Positions 1 through 9,103 are shown, numbered from the stretch's first letter. The stretch: DNA of 47,237 nucleotides from Acidobacteriota bacterium (GCA_902812365.1 CADDZC010000025.1:1-47237); one strand, 5' to 3'. The notes: generated by a model not told the origin, from the sequence alone. Numbers and translations: made by a program.

Positions 1-829
1 GGCGCGGCGCGTCCTCTGCTTCCGGGGCCGGACTGGCGGCCTCGCCGGCCGCGGGTTGTGAACTCCGCTGCGCTGCCGATGCCGGGAATCGGCTCGGACC
101 GGACGAATCAGAAGGCCGCGAGGGCATCGGGCGAGTTGCGGGAGCCTCGAAGGCAACATCCGGAGTGGCGCCGGACGCGGCCTTCTTATCGGCGAGTGTC
201 TCGACCATCGATTTGCGCCCGTTTTGATACACCGCCACCGACACGACGACCAGGCTCACCCCCAGCGTCGCCGCAAAGGCGAAGACCAAGCGCCCATGAA
301 ACAGCGAAAAGCGCGCGCTGACCTTGGCCCGGCCGTGACCGCCGCCGTCAACCTCCGCAGCCGGCACGCCCAGGGCTTGTTCCAGCGCCCGCGTGAGCTT
401 ATTCAGGTTCTCGTCCCAGTCTTGTTCGGTGACTTCGAGAGCATTCCGCCGGCACAGCGCCCGAATATCCTCGGGCAAATCCGCTTCCGACGGCATGGAA
501 GCACCACCCACCAGGACCGGAATCACGCGCATCTTGCGAGCCAGGGCGGAGCGGATTTCTGCCCGGACGGTGTCGTTCGGATCGTCCAGGCGGCGGCGTC
601 CTGCAGCGTCGGTAACGCTCAACCAACTCTTACCGATCACGACGACGCAGGCGTCACTTGTTCCGAGGACACGTTCAATCGCATCTTGCCACTCCACGCC
701 GGGTTCAAGCGAGCCGACGTCCCGAAACACCTTGCCCGGGAACCGCAGACTTAGGCGATCGTAAATGCGACCGGCGTCGGCGCGACTGTCATCCCGACGA
801 TAGTTGATAAAGATGCGTCCATCCGCCAT
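1..829 (-). CDS. TIR-domain transmembrane protein (C-terminus cut by window edge)
   Basis: Read on the minus strand from an ATG at 829, the frame stays open to the window edge (276 codons seen). The first ~150 residues are a TIR_2-type domain: FINYRRDD at residues 7-14, VFRDV at 34-38, CVVVIG at 61-66 and DTVRAEI at 86-92, with E91 where catalytic TIR domains carry the NAD-cleaving glutamate. One membrane segment follows (about 181-201), then a Pro/Ala/Ser-rich linker running off the window. A GAGG motif lies 7 nt before the start. The architecture suggests a membrane-anchored signalling or cell-death effector with the TIR domain in the cytoplasm; the missing C-terminal domain would decide. 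TIR domains can also act only as protein-protein adaptors. NADase activity is inference. Confidence 0.85.
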   Translation of the reverse strand, partial: MADGRIFINYRRDDSRADAGRIYDRLSLRFPGKVFRDVGSLEPGVEWQDAIERVLGTSDACVVVIGKSWLSVTDAAGRRRLDDPNDTVRAEIRSALARKMRVIPVLVGGASMPSEADLPEDIRALCRRNALEVTEQDWDENLNKLTRALEQALGVPAAEVDGGGHGRAKVSARFSLFHGRLVFAFAATLGVSLVVVSVAVYQNGRKSMVETLADKKAASGATPDVAFEAPATRPMPSRPSDSSGPSRFPASAAQRSSQPAAGEAASPAPEAEDAPR

Positions 830-1030
830 GGTCGGCCCTCACGACAATAGATGAATCGCTCGATTGTCTCCGCGAGCCTGCCAGCCAGGCGCCCCGCGCC
901 AGGAATGGCTAGCAGTCTATAGCCGGCAGCTGATAAATGCAACGTCGAATCAGGTCTCCCGCCGGCTTGCACCCGGGAGTGCCCGGCCGATCGGATCAGA
1001 CCAGGCTGCCTTGCGGGTTGGGTTTCGCCT

Positions 1031-1059
1031 TTGTACAGGGGCAAGAAATCGGGTATACG
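1031..1059 (+). promoter_or_regulatory. Sigma70-like promoter for the secreted glycosidase
   Basis: TTGTAC and TATACG are separated by 17 bp. The predicted transcript start (about 1066) lies just upstream of the ATG at 1085, which supports that start over the one at 1067. Seen by eye only. Confidence 0.45.
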
Positions 1060-1084
1060 ATAGATCATGGTTTGGGGGTTCGCG

Positions 1085-2698
1085 ATGGATTTTCTTTTGC
1101 GCTCCGCTTTTCTTTCGTTGCTGGTCCTGATCAGTGGTTTCGGATACGCCGCTCAAGAGATCAAACCTCTTCCCCGCCTCGAGCACCATGGGGATCACTA
1201 TCAGCTGCTGGTGGACGGCAAACCGTTTTTGGTGCTCGGCGGACAAGTTCACAATTCAAGCGCCTGGAGTAGCGATAATCTTGAAACGGCCTGGAAAATT
1301 TATGATTGCCTGCACGCCAACACCGCCGAGATACCAATCTATTGGGAACAGGTGGAGCCCGAACCGGGCAGATTTCGCTTCGACGTCATCGACCACATCG
1401 TGGCCGATGCCCGAAGTCATGGGCTGCGCGTCGTATTTCTCTGGTTCGCCTCATGGAAAAACGGCGAGATGCACTATACACCACCCTGGATCAAGCTCAA
1501 TCGAGAGACGTATCAGCGTGTTATTGGACCGTTCGGACAGGCGATGGAGATTTTATCCCCGCTCTGCGACGCCTGCCGCGAGGCCGACGCCCGCGCTTTC
1601 ACTGCCGTGATGGCACACATCCGCTCAGTCGATGAGTCCTGCCGCACCGTGATCCTGGTCCAGGTGGAAAACGAAACCGGGCTGCTCGGCACCGACCGGG
1701 ATTATTCCGACCGGGCCACGAGCGCATTTCGCGGTCCGGTCCCGGCCGATTTGATGAACTATCTGGAGCGCCACCGCGACACTCTGATGCCGGCACTCAA
1801 AGCAGCATGGCAACAGTCCGGTTTCCGCCGCTCCGGCACCTGGAGTGAAGTTTTTGGCAGCTTAGCACCCGAAGCCTTCAGCGGCTGGACCGTAGCCCGT
1901 TACGTTGACGCCGTCGCGGCGGCCGGAAAGCAGGCGTATCCGCTGCCGATGTACTGCAACAACTGGTTGATTAATCCGGGCAATGAGCGGGCCGGCCGCT
2001 GGCCGAGCGGCGGCCCCACCACCCATGTGCTCGATATTTGGAAAGCTGCTGCACCTCACATCGACCTTCTGGCGCCGGATATCTATCTGCCTAAGTTTTA
2101 CGATACGGCGGCGGAGTTCACACGCCCCGATAACCCCCTGTTTGTGCCCGAAACCGCCCCGGCGGCCCATTATGCGGCTTACGCTTTTTACACGTTAGCT
2201 GCTTTCAACGGTATCGGCTTCAGCTCTTTTGGAATCGACGGCCGGGCGTTTGTCCGAGATGGCGAGCTTAACGATAACGCCAGAGAATTCGCGGATGTTT
2301 ACCGCGTGCTGACCCCGCTTCTGCCGCTGATCGCCCGCGAGCAATACGCGGGTAGGCTCCACGCGGTTGTTCAGGATGAGGACCGAGCGCAGGCCATTCC
2401 ACTCAATATGAAGCTGGCCGCCGTCGTCAGCTTCCGCGATACCTATCGGCTGGAGGGCCCGCGCGGGCGAGGCTTACTGATTGAGCTGTCGCCCGATGAT
2501 TATGTCGTGGCTGGAGCCCGATTCCACGTCGACTTTCGCGAGCTTCAGGGGCCGGCTCGCGACGCCGAGTTCTTGTCAATCGAGGAGGGAACCTTCGACG
2601 GCGACCGCTGGATTCCGTCGCGCCGCCTGAACGGTGATGAGCTGCATGTGACATTGCCCGAGACCAGCAAAATATTGCGAGTCCGGCTCATCCCGTGA
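1085..2698 (+). CDS. Secreted GH35-like glycosidase, DUF5597 family (putative beta-galactosidase)
   Basis: About 537 residues from the ATG at 1085. That start is preferred over an in-frame ATG at 1067 because GGGGG lies 6-7 nt before it and the promoter would leave almost no leader for 1067. A hydrophobic signal peptide comes first (LLRSAFLSLLVLISG), so the enzyme is exported. The TIM barrel has the family opening (LLVDGKPFLVLGGQVHNSS), an acid/base motif VENE with E197 as likely proton donor, and VPET with E356 as likely nucleophile. The C-terminal third is beta-rich, as in DUF5597 proteins. The probable role is releasing galactose or a related sugar from plant or microbial polysaccharide outside the cytoplasm; the exact substrate cannot be read from sequence. 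It stands alone, with no transporter or regulator in the same transcription unit. Confidence 0.85.
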   Translation: MDFLLRSAFLSLLVLISGFGYAAQEIKPLPRLEHHGDHYQLLVDGKPFLVLGGQVHNSSAWSSDNLETAWKIYDCLHANTAEIPIYWEQVEPEPGRFRFDVIDHIVADARSHGLRVVFLWFASWKNGEMHYTPPWIKLNRETYQRVIGPFGQAMEILSPLCDACREADARAFTAVMAHIRSVDESCRTVILVQVENETGLLGTDRDYSDRATSAFRGPVPADLMNYLERHRDTLMPALKAAWQQSGFRRSGTWSEVFGSLAPEAFSGWTVARYVDAVAAAGKQAYPLPMYCNNWLINPGNERAGRWPSGGPTTHVLDIWKAAAPHIDLLAPDIYLPKFYDTAAEFTRPDNPLFVPETAPAAHYAAYAFYTLAAFNGIGFSSFGIDGRAFVRDGELNDNAREFADVYRVLTPLLPLIAREQYAGRLHAVVQDEDRAQAIPLNMKLAAVVSFRDTYRLEGPRGRGLLIELSPDDYVVAGARFHVDFRELQGPARDAEFLSIEEGTFDGDRWIPSRRLNGDELHVTLPETSKILRVRLIP

Positions 2699-3024
2699 CA
2701 AGCGATCCAAGAGCACCCATGGCCCTCGGCTGGCGAGCGGCGCAGAATCAGTGTGCCAAAGCAGTTGAAAAGGCTTGCGGACCCCAGATCTACCGGAGAC
2801 GGAAGTGGAGTCTCACGCTTACGGCGCGCCTCTCCCTGTCGGCGCCAATCCGGGAACGACGCCGGTTTGACGAATTGGACGCATGAACCGCCGGCTAACA
2901 GCGTGTTGGTCATTTTTTTGTCAAGATTTCGGCGAGGCGTCCACCGTCCAGCGGGTTGTGGTGTATGATAACAACCTTCGGATGCCGAGCGTCGGGAGTG
3001 TCGATGAGCTGGGCGGGCTGAAGG
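2699..3024 (+). other. Intergenic stretch without a recognisable gene
   Basis: No frame on either strand looks like a protein. A TATGAT at 2964-2969 could be a -10 box for the response regulator at 3025, but I see no matching -35 box. Confidence 0.5.
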
Positions 3025-3708
3025 ATGGATAAGATCCTGCTGATCGAAGACGACCAATCTATCCATAAAGCTTTGAGGTTACTCTTTGAGCCGGAAGGCT
3101 TTGCTGTCGAAATCGCCTCCGACGGGCGAGCCGGAATCGACGCCTTCCGGACGTCAAAACCCGAGCTCGTCATCCTGGACTTGACGATGCCAGAAATGAA
3201 CGGAAAAGACGTATGCCGTGAGATTCGGAAGCTGTCCCCCACCCAGCCGATTATCATTTTGAGTGCTGCTTCGGATGAAATCAATAAGGTAGTCCTGCTG
3301 GAACTCGGGGCTGATGATTATTTGACGAAACCATTCAGCCCCAAGGAGCTTCTGGCGCGTGTTCGGGCCCTGCTTCGGCGGGCCCGGCAGCCGGCCAAGG
3401 AGACTCTCGAGCATTACTCTTTCGACGATGTAACCGTGGATTTTGCCAAAATGGAGCTGAGGCGCGGCGACCGCCTGGTTCGCCTGACACCGCAGGAGTT
3501 CAAGATACTGAGATACCTATTCCAGAACCCCGAGCGCGTCATCCCGCGCGATGAGCTCCTGAACGAAGTTTGGGGTTACCAGTGCTATCCGACGACGCGG
3601 ACGGTGGACAACCACATACTCAAGCTTCGGCAGAAGCTCGAAAAGGATCCTGCCAACCCACTTCACTTCCGTACCGTCCACGGCGCGGGATACAAGTTTG
3701 TACCCTAG
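3025..3708 (+). CDS. OmpR/PhoB-family response regulator
   Basis: 227 residues, a normal length for the family. The receiver domain (1-~118) has the acidic pocket E8-D9-D10, the phosphoacceptor D52 in VILDLTMP, and the conserved K102 in LTKPF. The C-terminal winged-helix DNA-binding domain (about 130-227) has the typical LTPQEFKIL, V(I)PRDELL and TVDNHILKLRQKLE segments and ends GAGYKFVP. It should act as a DNA-binding transcription factor switched by phosphorylation. The sensor kinase starting at 3894 on the same strand is the probable partner, although a 185-bp gap separates them and the signal is unknown. Confidence 0.95.
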   Translation: MDKILLIEDDQSIHKALRLLFEPEGFAVEIASDGRAGIDAFRTSKPELVILDLTMPEMNGKDVCREIRKLSPTQPIIILSAASDEINKVVLLELGADDYLTKPFSPKELLARVRALLRRARQPAKETLEHYSFDDVTVDFAKMELRRGDRLVRLTPQEFKILRYLFQNPERVIPRDELLNEVWGYQCYPTTRTVDNHILKLRQKLEKDPANPLHFRTVHGAGYKFVP

Positions 3709-3893
3709 GGGCTCGAACAAGCCGAGGCCGTCGCCGATAGGGATTACCGGAAGGTGACGCGCTCTAGGCGAGATGGGGCCAAGTTGGGGTGCCTTCGGCT
3801 TGCTTGGTTGGTCTCGGAACAGATCTTGATCTTCCCGACTCCGAGAGCTGATAGCCCAGATCTCGTTCCTGTCACCGGGGGCTGCCATTTCCC

Positions 3894-5642
3894 ATGCGAC
3901 TGCGCACGAAGTTTCTCCTTTCGCTCGTCGCCATTTCCGCTTCGTTGACCTGGGTCACGCTGCTGATTGTGCGCCAACGTGTTCAGGTACAGGTCCGGGA
4001 AGGAATTTTCGAGTCGTTGCGCGATTCCGTCTCGACCTTTCAACGATTCCAGCAGGATCGGGAGCGCATCCTGGCCGGTTCGACGGCCTTGATGGCCGAC
4101 GTGCCGCCAATTCGCTCCCTCATGACCTCCGAAGATGAAGCCACCATTCAGGACGCCTCTGTAGCCTTTTGGCACCAGATCGGCAGCGGCCTTTTCGTGC
4201 TGGCCGACCGGACGGGGAAAGTCATGGCGCTTGACACCGATGCCCCAGGCTTCCGGCGTGGCGACGCTCAGAAGGGGCTCAATCTGTCCGTGCCGCAGGG
4301 CCGCATGAGGGATTGGTGGTTTGGCGGGGGGCATCTCTTTGAAGTATTTCTGCACCCGATCTACTTCGGCTCGCCGACCACGGGTACGCTGCTAGGCACC
4401 GTCGTCGTCGGCGATGAGATTGACGATCGGGTGGCTGCCGAAGTGAGCCAAATCGCTTCCAGCCAGGTGGCCTTCCGCTACGGCAACGCCGTGGTGGCCA
4501 GCACGCTCCCACTTCGGCAACGGGCCGTGCTCGCGGCTCAGCCTCTGGCAGGGCTGGGTGCAACGGCGCCGGTGGACGTTCGCCTCGGCCCCGAGCGCTT
4601 CCTCGCCAGCTCGGTAGAACTCTCCCCTGGCAGCGTGCCGACGGTCAGTCTGACCGTGTTGAAGTCCTATGATGAGGCGACGTCCTTCTTGCGAAGCCTG
4701 AACCGCTGGATTCTCAGCGTCGGCTTTGCGGCTGTCGTCGCGGGCACCATCCTCGTGTTCTTGATTTCCACCACCTTCACTCGGCCACTGGCCGATTTAG
4801 TCGAGGGAGTTCGCGCCTTGGAGAAGAGCGACTTCGCATATCCTCTCAAAGTTCGCGGCGCGGATGAGGTCTCAGAGCTGACACGCGCTTTCGACCGCAT
4901 GCGTCGGACGCTTGAAGAAACTCAGCAGGAGCTGTTGCGCACCGAGCGTCTGGCGACGATCGGTCGGATGGCCAGTACGATTTCTCACGATCTGCGCCAC
5001 CCGCTGACCGTGATTTTGGCTTATGCCGAGTTTCTGGCCGAGCGCCCTCTTGCCGACCCTGAGCGTCAGGAGCTGTACCGGGAAATCCGGCTGGCGGTGG
5101 ATCGCATGACCGAGCAGATCAGTTCGCTCCTCAATTTCTCCAAACAGGGCGAGGTCTTGAGGCCGGTGGAGGGCTGCCTCGAGGAAGTGATTGGTGAAGC
5201 CATCCAGAGTGTGCACGCGAGGCCGGAGTTTCACGACATTCCGATCGCCTTGATTTCGGAAGGGTCTACCGAAGCGAGATTTGATCCCCGCAAGATGGAA
5301 TTGGTCTTCCACAATCTCCTCTTGAATGCCTGCGAAGCCGTGCCCCGGGGATCAGGCCGGATCGAAATCACAACCCGTCGCACCCCCCACGGCCTGGAAG
5401 TCCGCGTTGCCGATAACGGCAGGGGCATTCCGGAGGAGATTCGTGATCGCCTGTTTCATCCCTTTGTGAGTTGCGGGAAACAGAACGGTTTCGGGTTGGG
5501 TCTGACGATCGTTCAAAAGATCATCCGCGATCACGGCGGCGACATACACGTGGAGAGCACTGGCGCGAGCGGCACCGTCTTTTGTTTTACTGTGCCTCAC
5601 AGCTCCCGCCTCCAACCGGTCGAGTCCGACATTAGGCATTGA
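3894..5642 (+). CDS. Membrane sensor histidine kinase (HAMP-HisKA-HATPase)
   Basis: 582 residues. One membrane helix near the N-terminus (about 7-26) and a second at about 272-294 (WILSVGFAAVVAGTILVFLI) enclose a ~245-residue extracytoplasmic sensor region resembling a double-Cache fold (inference). A HAMP linker follows, then the dimerisation/phosphoacceptor helix with H365 in ISHDLRHPL, and an ATP-binding domain with N box HNLLLNACEA, G1 DNGRGIPEE and G2 GFGLGLTI. It should autophosphorylate on H365 and pass phosphate to the response regulator just upstream. The ligand is not predictable. The stop overlaps a possible TTG start of the next gene, so the LarA-like gene may be co-transcribed. 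Confidence 0.93.
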   Translation: MRLRTKFLLSLVAISASLTWVTLLIVRQRVQVQVREGIFESLRDSVSTFQRFQQDRERILAGSTALMADVPPIRSLMTSEDEATIQDASVAFWHQIGSGLFVLADRTGKVMALDTDAPGFRRGDAQKGLNLSVPQGRMRDWWFGGGHLFEVFLHPIYFGSPTTGTLLGTVVVGDEIDDRVAAEVSQIASSQVAFRYGNAVVASTLPLRQRAVLAAQPLAGLGATAPVDVRLGPERFLASSVELSPGSVPTVSLTVLKSYDEATSFLRSLNRWILSVGFAAVVAGTILVFLISTTFTRPLADLVEGVRALEKSDFAYPLKVRGADEVSELTRAFDRMRRTLEETQQELLRTERLATIGRMASTISHDLRHPLTVILAYAEFLAERPLADPERQELYREIRLAVDRMTEQISSLLNFSKQGEVLRPVEGCLEEVIGEAIQSVHARPEFHDIPIALISEGSTEARFDPRKMELVFHNLLLNACEAVPRGSGRIEITTRRTPHGLEVRVADNGRGIPEEIRDRLFHPFVSCGKQNGFGLGLTIVQKIIRDHGGDIHVESTGASGTVFCFTVPHSSRLQPVESDIRH

Positions 5643-5689
5643 AGGATGCCAGCCCGTGGAAGGGCGACGCTTCGGAAGGGGTCAGGCAC

Positions 5690-6985
5690 GTGAGTCCGGC
5701 GACTGGCAACCTCGAAATCAACACCCCCCTCGCCGCTTTTTACCGCCTCGAAAGGATATCGGCGACTCTGCCCGAGATCGCCTCCGTCAGCGGTGAAGTC
5801 CACGCGGCTTTATCCGCCCTGAATATTCCACCGCACCAGCTGCGCGAGCGCGATATCGCGCTCGCGGTCGGGAGCCGCGGTATCGCGAAGCTACGAGAAA
5901 TCGTACACGCCACCGTCCAGTGGCTCCGGGCCGCCGGCGCTCGCCCTTTCGCTTTTCCCGCTATGGGCAGCCACGGCGGAGCCACCGCCGAAGGCCAGCG
6001 GCAAGTGCTGGCCGAATACGGCGTTACGCCGGAAAACATCGGTTGTCCCATCCGCTCCGATATGGCGACGGTGATTACGGGCACGACGCCGCACGGCGAT
6101 CGCGTGTTCATGGATCGCAATGCCTGGCACTCCGATGGTGTCGTTGCGATCAATCGCGTCAAACCCCATACTGATTTTTACGGCAGGATCGAAAGCGGCC
6201 TCACCAAGATGATCGCCATCGGAATGGGCAAAGCCGACGGAGCGCGCGAATGTCATCGCGCCATCCGCAAATACGGGAATGAGCAGGCCATCCGCGCGGC
6301 GGCTCAAGTCTCACTGGCTACCGGAAAAATTCTTGCTGGACTCGCCGTGGTTGAAAATGAGTTGCACCAGATCGCGGCCATTCGGGCCGTGCGTCATGAA
6401 AATCTTTTTGCCGTGGAGGAAGAAACTCTGCAGCTGGCGCGCCGGTTGGTGGCCCGCCTACCGTTCACCCAACTCGATCTTTTGATCGTCGACGAAATGG
6501 GAAAGAACGTGAGCGGCACGGGCATGGATACGAAAGTGATCGGACGCGGTATCCGTCTGCCCAAGCAAAAGCCGGCGGACGTGCCGGCGATCAGCCTTAT
6601 CTACGTGCGGGACTTGACCGACGAGAGCGATGGCAATGCTCTGGGCGTCGGTCTTGCCGACCTCGTGCACCAGCGGCTGTATCGGAAGATTCGTCTTGAA
6701 GAGACTTACGTGAACGTCCAGACGTCGCTTAATCTCCCCGTGGCGCGCGTTCCCATGCACGTCGGCTCAGACCGCGAGGCGTTTGATCTGGCGCTCGCCG
6801 CCCTCGGCAGCCCCGCTCCTTCCGAGCAACGGCTTGTTTGGATTCGCAACACGCTCGAGCTGGACCACCTTTTCGCTTCGGAACCGCTTCTCCGAGACCG
6901 AGAAGCCCTCGCCGGATGGCGGCTCGCGCCTGAACTGCGGGCGCCGGTCTTTGACGGTTGCGGCAACGTGGTGTCGTGGGCGTAA
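5690..6985 (+). CDS. LarA-like DUF2088 family protein (nickel-dependent racemase superfamily)
   Basis: About 431 residues from the GTG at 5690, which has GAAGGGG about 9 nt upstream and gives the usual family length. A TTG at 5639 overlapping the kinase stop would add 17 residues. Family features are AMGSHGGATAEG in the N-terminal domain, INRVKPHTDF, and ESGLTKMIAIGMGK. The family includes lactate racemase LarA and other 2-hydroxyacid racemases/epimerases that use a pyridinium nickel-pincer cofactor made by LarBCE. No larB, larC or larE lies in this window, and this subgroup differs from LarA around the active site, so calling it lactate racemase would go too far. It sits directly behind a two-component system. 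Confidence 0.8.
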   Translation: MSPATGNLEINTPLAAFYRLERISATLPEIASVSGEVHAALSALNIPPHQLRERDIALAVGSRGIAKLREIVHATVQWLRAAGARPFAFPAMGSHGGATAEGQRQVLAEYGVTPENIGCPIRSDMATVITGTTPHGDRVFMDRNAWHSDGVVAINRVKPHTDFYGRIESGLTKMIAIGMGKADGARECHRAIRKYGNEQAIRAAAQVSLATGKILAGLAVVENELHQIAAIRAVRHENLFAVEEETLQLARRLVARLPFTQLDLLIVDEMGKNVSGTGMDTKVIGRGIRLPKQKPADVPAISLIYVRDLTDESDGNALGVGLADLVHQRLYRKIRLEETYVNVQTSLNLPVARVPMHVGSDREAFDLALAALGSPAPSEQRLVWIRNTLELDHLFASEPLLRDREALAGWRLAPELRAPVFDGCGNVVSWA

Positions 6986-6988
6986 AGG

Positions 6989-8134
6989 TCACCCTCCGGC
7001 AGCGGACTTCCGAGCGGCAACGCGCTCGTAGAGCTGCTCGTAAAGGGGAATGATCTTGGTTGTGCAAAACTCGTTGGCGGCCCGCGCACGCGCCGCCATC
7101 CCCATCGCCGTGCGGCGATCCGGGTCAGCCAAAATTTCCAGGGTGCGCGCCGCCATGGTTTCGATGTCTCGGGGCGCCACCAAGAACCCGTCGACCCCGT
7201 TGCGAATTACTTCCGGTAATCCCCCGACCCGCGAGCACACGCATGGCACGCCGCATGCCATGGCCTCGAGCGCCGCCAAGCCGAAGGACTCGAGATCGCT
7301 AGGCAAAAGCATGACATCCGCACAGTTCAGGAGTTGATGCACTTGATTCTGCTTGCCCAAAAAGATCACGTCCTCCCCCAGCTTCTTCTCTCTCACCAGC
7401 CACTCGGCCGGCGCACGATCAGGGCCGTCTCCGATCATCAACAGCTTGGCTGCAATCTGGCGGCGCACGCGATCAAAAATCTCAATCACGTCCAGTACCC
7501 GCTTCACGGGGCGGAAATTGGAGAGATGCACAACAATCCGCTCGTGTTCCTGGGCGAATTCCTGGCGACGGCCGGAATCATCGGCGGGCTGGAACACATC
7601 GCAGTTGACAAAATTGGGGATCACGTCTACCGGCCGGCGAATACCAAATTCCTCGATCGTGACACGACGCAAATACCCAGAGATGGCGGTCACGGCGTCA
7701 CTTTCTTCAATCGAAAAGCGCGTGATCGGCAGGTAGGAGCGATCGGTGCCCACCAACGTAATATCGGTGCCGTGGAGCGTGGTAACGAAGGGCAATCGGC
7801 GCGTACCGAGCATGGCTCGGGCCAGATAAGCGCTCACCGAGTGAGGGATGGCATAATGGACGTGCAGTAAGTCCAGCGATTCATTCACCGCGACGTTATA
7901 CATTTTGGTAGCGAGGGCCAGCGTGTACGGAGGGTGGTCGAAAAGCGGATAGTTCATCATCTCGACTTCGTGAAAGTGAAGCCGGTCGGAGGCCTCTGTC
8001 ATCCGTACGGGGACGGCATAGCTGATGAAATGGATTTCGTGCCCGCGCGCCGCCAGCTCCAAGCCCAGTTCGGTAGCTACAACTCCGCTGCCACCGTAAG
8101 TGGGATAGCACGTAATGCCGATTTTCATGGGCAT
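6989..8134 (-). CDS. bshA: N-acetyl-alpha-D-glucosaminyl L-malate synthase BshA (bacillithiol synthesis)
   Basis: 381 residues, a GT-B (GT4) glycosyltransferase. The N-terminus has the BshA signature KIGITCYPTYGGSGVVATEL, followed by LHVHYAIPHS, TLHGTDITLVG and IPNFVN, and the nucleotide-binding loop LPSDLESFGLAALEAMACG. The enzyme joins GlcNAc from UDP-GlcNAc to L-malate, the first step of bacillithiol, a low-molecular-weight thiol. The later genes bshB and bshC are not here. The second Met (8128) is an equally good start. It is the last gene of a minus-strand run and converges with the LarA-like gene, 3 bp away. Confidence 0.92.
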   Translation of the reverse strand: MPMKIGITCYPTYGGSGVVATELGLELAARGHEIHFISYAVPVRMTEASDRLHFHEVEMMNYPLFDHPPYTLALATKMYNVAVNESLDLLHVHYAIPHSVSAYLARAMLGTRRLPFVTTLHGTDITLVGTDRSYLPITRFSIEESDAVTAISGYLRRVTIEEFGIRRPVDVIPNFVNCDVFQPADDSGRRQEFAQEHERIVVHLSNFRPVKRVLDVIEIFDRVRRQIAAKLLMIGDGPDRAPAEWLVREKKLGEDVIFLGKQNQVHQLLNCADVMLLPSDLESFGLAALEAMACGVPCVCSRVGGLPEVIRNGVDGFLVAPRDIETMAARTLEILADPDRRTAMGMAARARAANEFCTTKIIPLYEQLYERVAARKSAAGG

Positions 8135-8157
8135 CTACCGGGCGGGCTGATATGTGG

Positions 8158-8631
8158 CTAGGAGTGAGGGGACGATTTCGGGTGGGCCTTCTCGGAAGGC
8201 GGGCTCGCCACCAACACCACAATCTGCTTGACCTGTCGCCGGTCACCCCTCTGATTGTAGTACACCAACACATTCGTGCCCGGCGCCAGAGATTTCAAGT
8301 TCAACCGCTCACCGTCGGCACTCGCCACTTGCACTTTCTTAGTAATCGGAAAAATTTCGGTGTTTTGACCGCCGGCGCTCACGACGTTCAACACTTTATC
8401 TTTCAAGTCAACGGACTGCACCTTGCCGCTGAACGCACTGCGCGACGCTCCTCCGATGACCTTATCCAGACCGGGAACCTTGGGCTTGCGCTCAACTTGA
8501 GCCAGAGTAATGCCCGTGAGGGCCAGTAACGCCCATACAAGTCCCTTTGCGTTCCGTGTCGCTCGCAACCAGCGCCCCTCGCCACTCCCGCGACGATCAT
8601 CAGCTACGCCTCGGCCGACCTTTCCGTTCAT
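8158..8631 (-). CDS. Small exported hypothetical protein, possibly DUF5666-like beta fold
   Basis: About 157 residues from the ATG at 8631, with GGGG just upstream; a longer frame reaches 8784 but would overlap the Hfq-like gene. The N-terminus is Arg-rich, then hydrophobic (LVWALLALTGITLAQ), like a signal peptide. The mature part is a short beta-rich domain (FSGKVQSVDLKDKVLNVVS, then LKSLAPGTNVLVYY), which resembles the OB-like fold of DUF5666 proteins. That resemblance is inference. The function is unknown. It lies between Hfq-like and bshA on the same strand. Confidence 0.65.
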   Translation of the reverse strand: MNGKVGRGVADDRRGSGEGRWLRATRNAKGLVWALLALTGITLAQVERKPKVPGLDKVIGGASRSAFSGKVQSVDLKDKVLNVVSAGGQNTEIFPITKKVQVASADGERLNLKSLAPGTNVLVYYNQRGDRRQVKQIVVLVASPPSEKAHPKSSPHS

Positions 8632-8749
8632 GGCCCCATCGTATGCAGGAAGCCGACAGGTGTCAAGCCGACCCGGCGTGCGGCGCGGGCATGCACGAGG
8701 CAACTTAGCCGAGTTGGCGGTTGCGCCGGGTACGCGACGCCCGCAGGCC

Positions 8750-9103
8750 CTATTCGTCGTCCTGATCGGGAGGCTCAACTTCACGCGAAAAGTTGCCGTC
8801 GCTTCCGTTCTTCGTCTCGTTTTGCTTGTACATGTAACGAACGGCAGACTTCATAATGAGCAGGTTGGGCTCCTTCGCGCGATGCACCTTAATGCAATTT
8901 TTGTCGTACCATTCGATGACGCCGCGAATCTCTTCGCCGTCATCCAGCACCACCACCATCGGCGTGCGGCCCTGCATCTGCTTGATGTAGTAAAAACTCT
9001 CCGCGTTAGTCTGCTCGGGCGGGGTTGGCTTCCGCCGCTGAATGCGCGGTCCCATTTGTTCCTGAATTTCCGATAGTGAGGGACGAATCAGTTTCCGATT
9101 CAC
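8750..9103 (-). CDS. hfq: Hfq-like Sm-fold RNA chaperone with long N-terminal extension
   Basis: 117 residues from a GTG at 9103, with AAGGAG and AGGA motifs upstream. The Sm domain covers about 36-93: Sm1 is [20 protein letters not shown] and Sm2 is [14 protein letters not shown]. It differs from E. coli Hfq in having ~35 extra N-terminal residues, an acidic tail (EPPDQDDE) and MKSA where E. coli has YKHA, so the proximal-site histidine is a serine. It probably forms a hexameric ring that binds RNA, but the poly-U preference of enterobacterial Hfq may not hold. The promoter at 9261-9289 would give a leader of about 150 nt. Confidence 0.85.
   Translation of the reverse strand: MNRKLIRPSLSEIQEQMGPRIQRRKPTPPEQTNAESFYYIKQMQGRTPMVVVLDDGEEIRGVIEWYDKNCIKVHRAKEPNLLIMKSAVRYMYKQNETKNGSDGNFSREVEPPDQDDE

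Noticed and set aside
2545-3066. A 173-codon minus-strand frame over the glycosidase end and the intergenic space
   Set aside because: Overlaps a well-supported gene on the other strand and has no family likeness.
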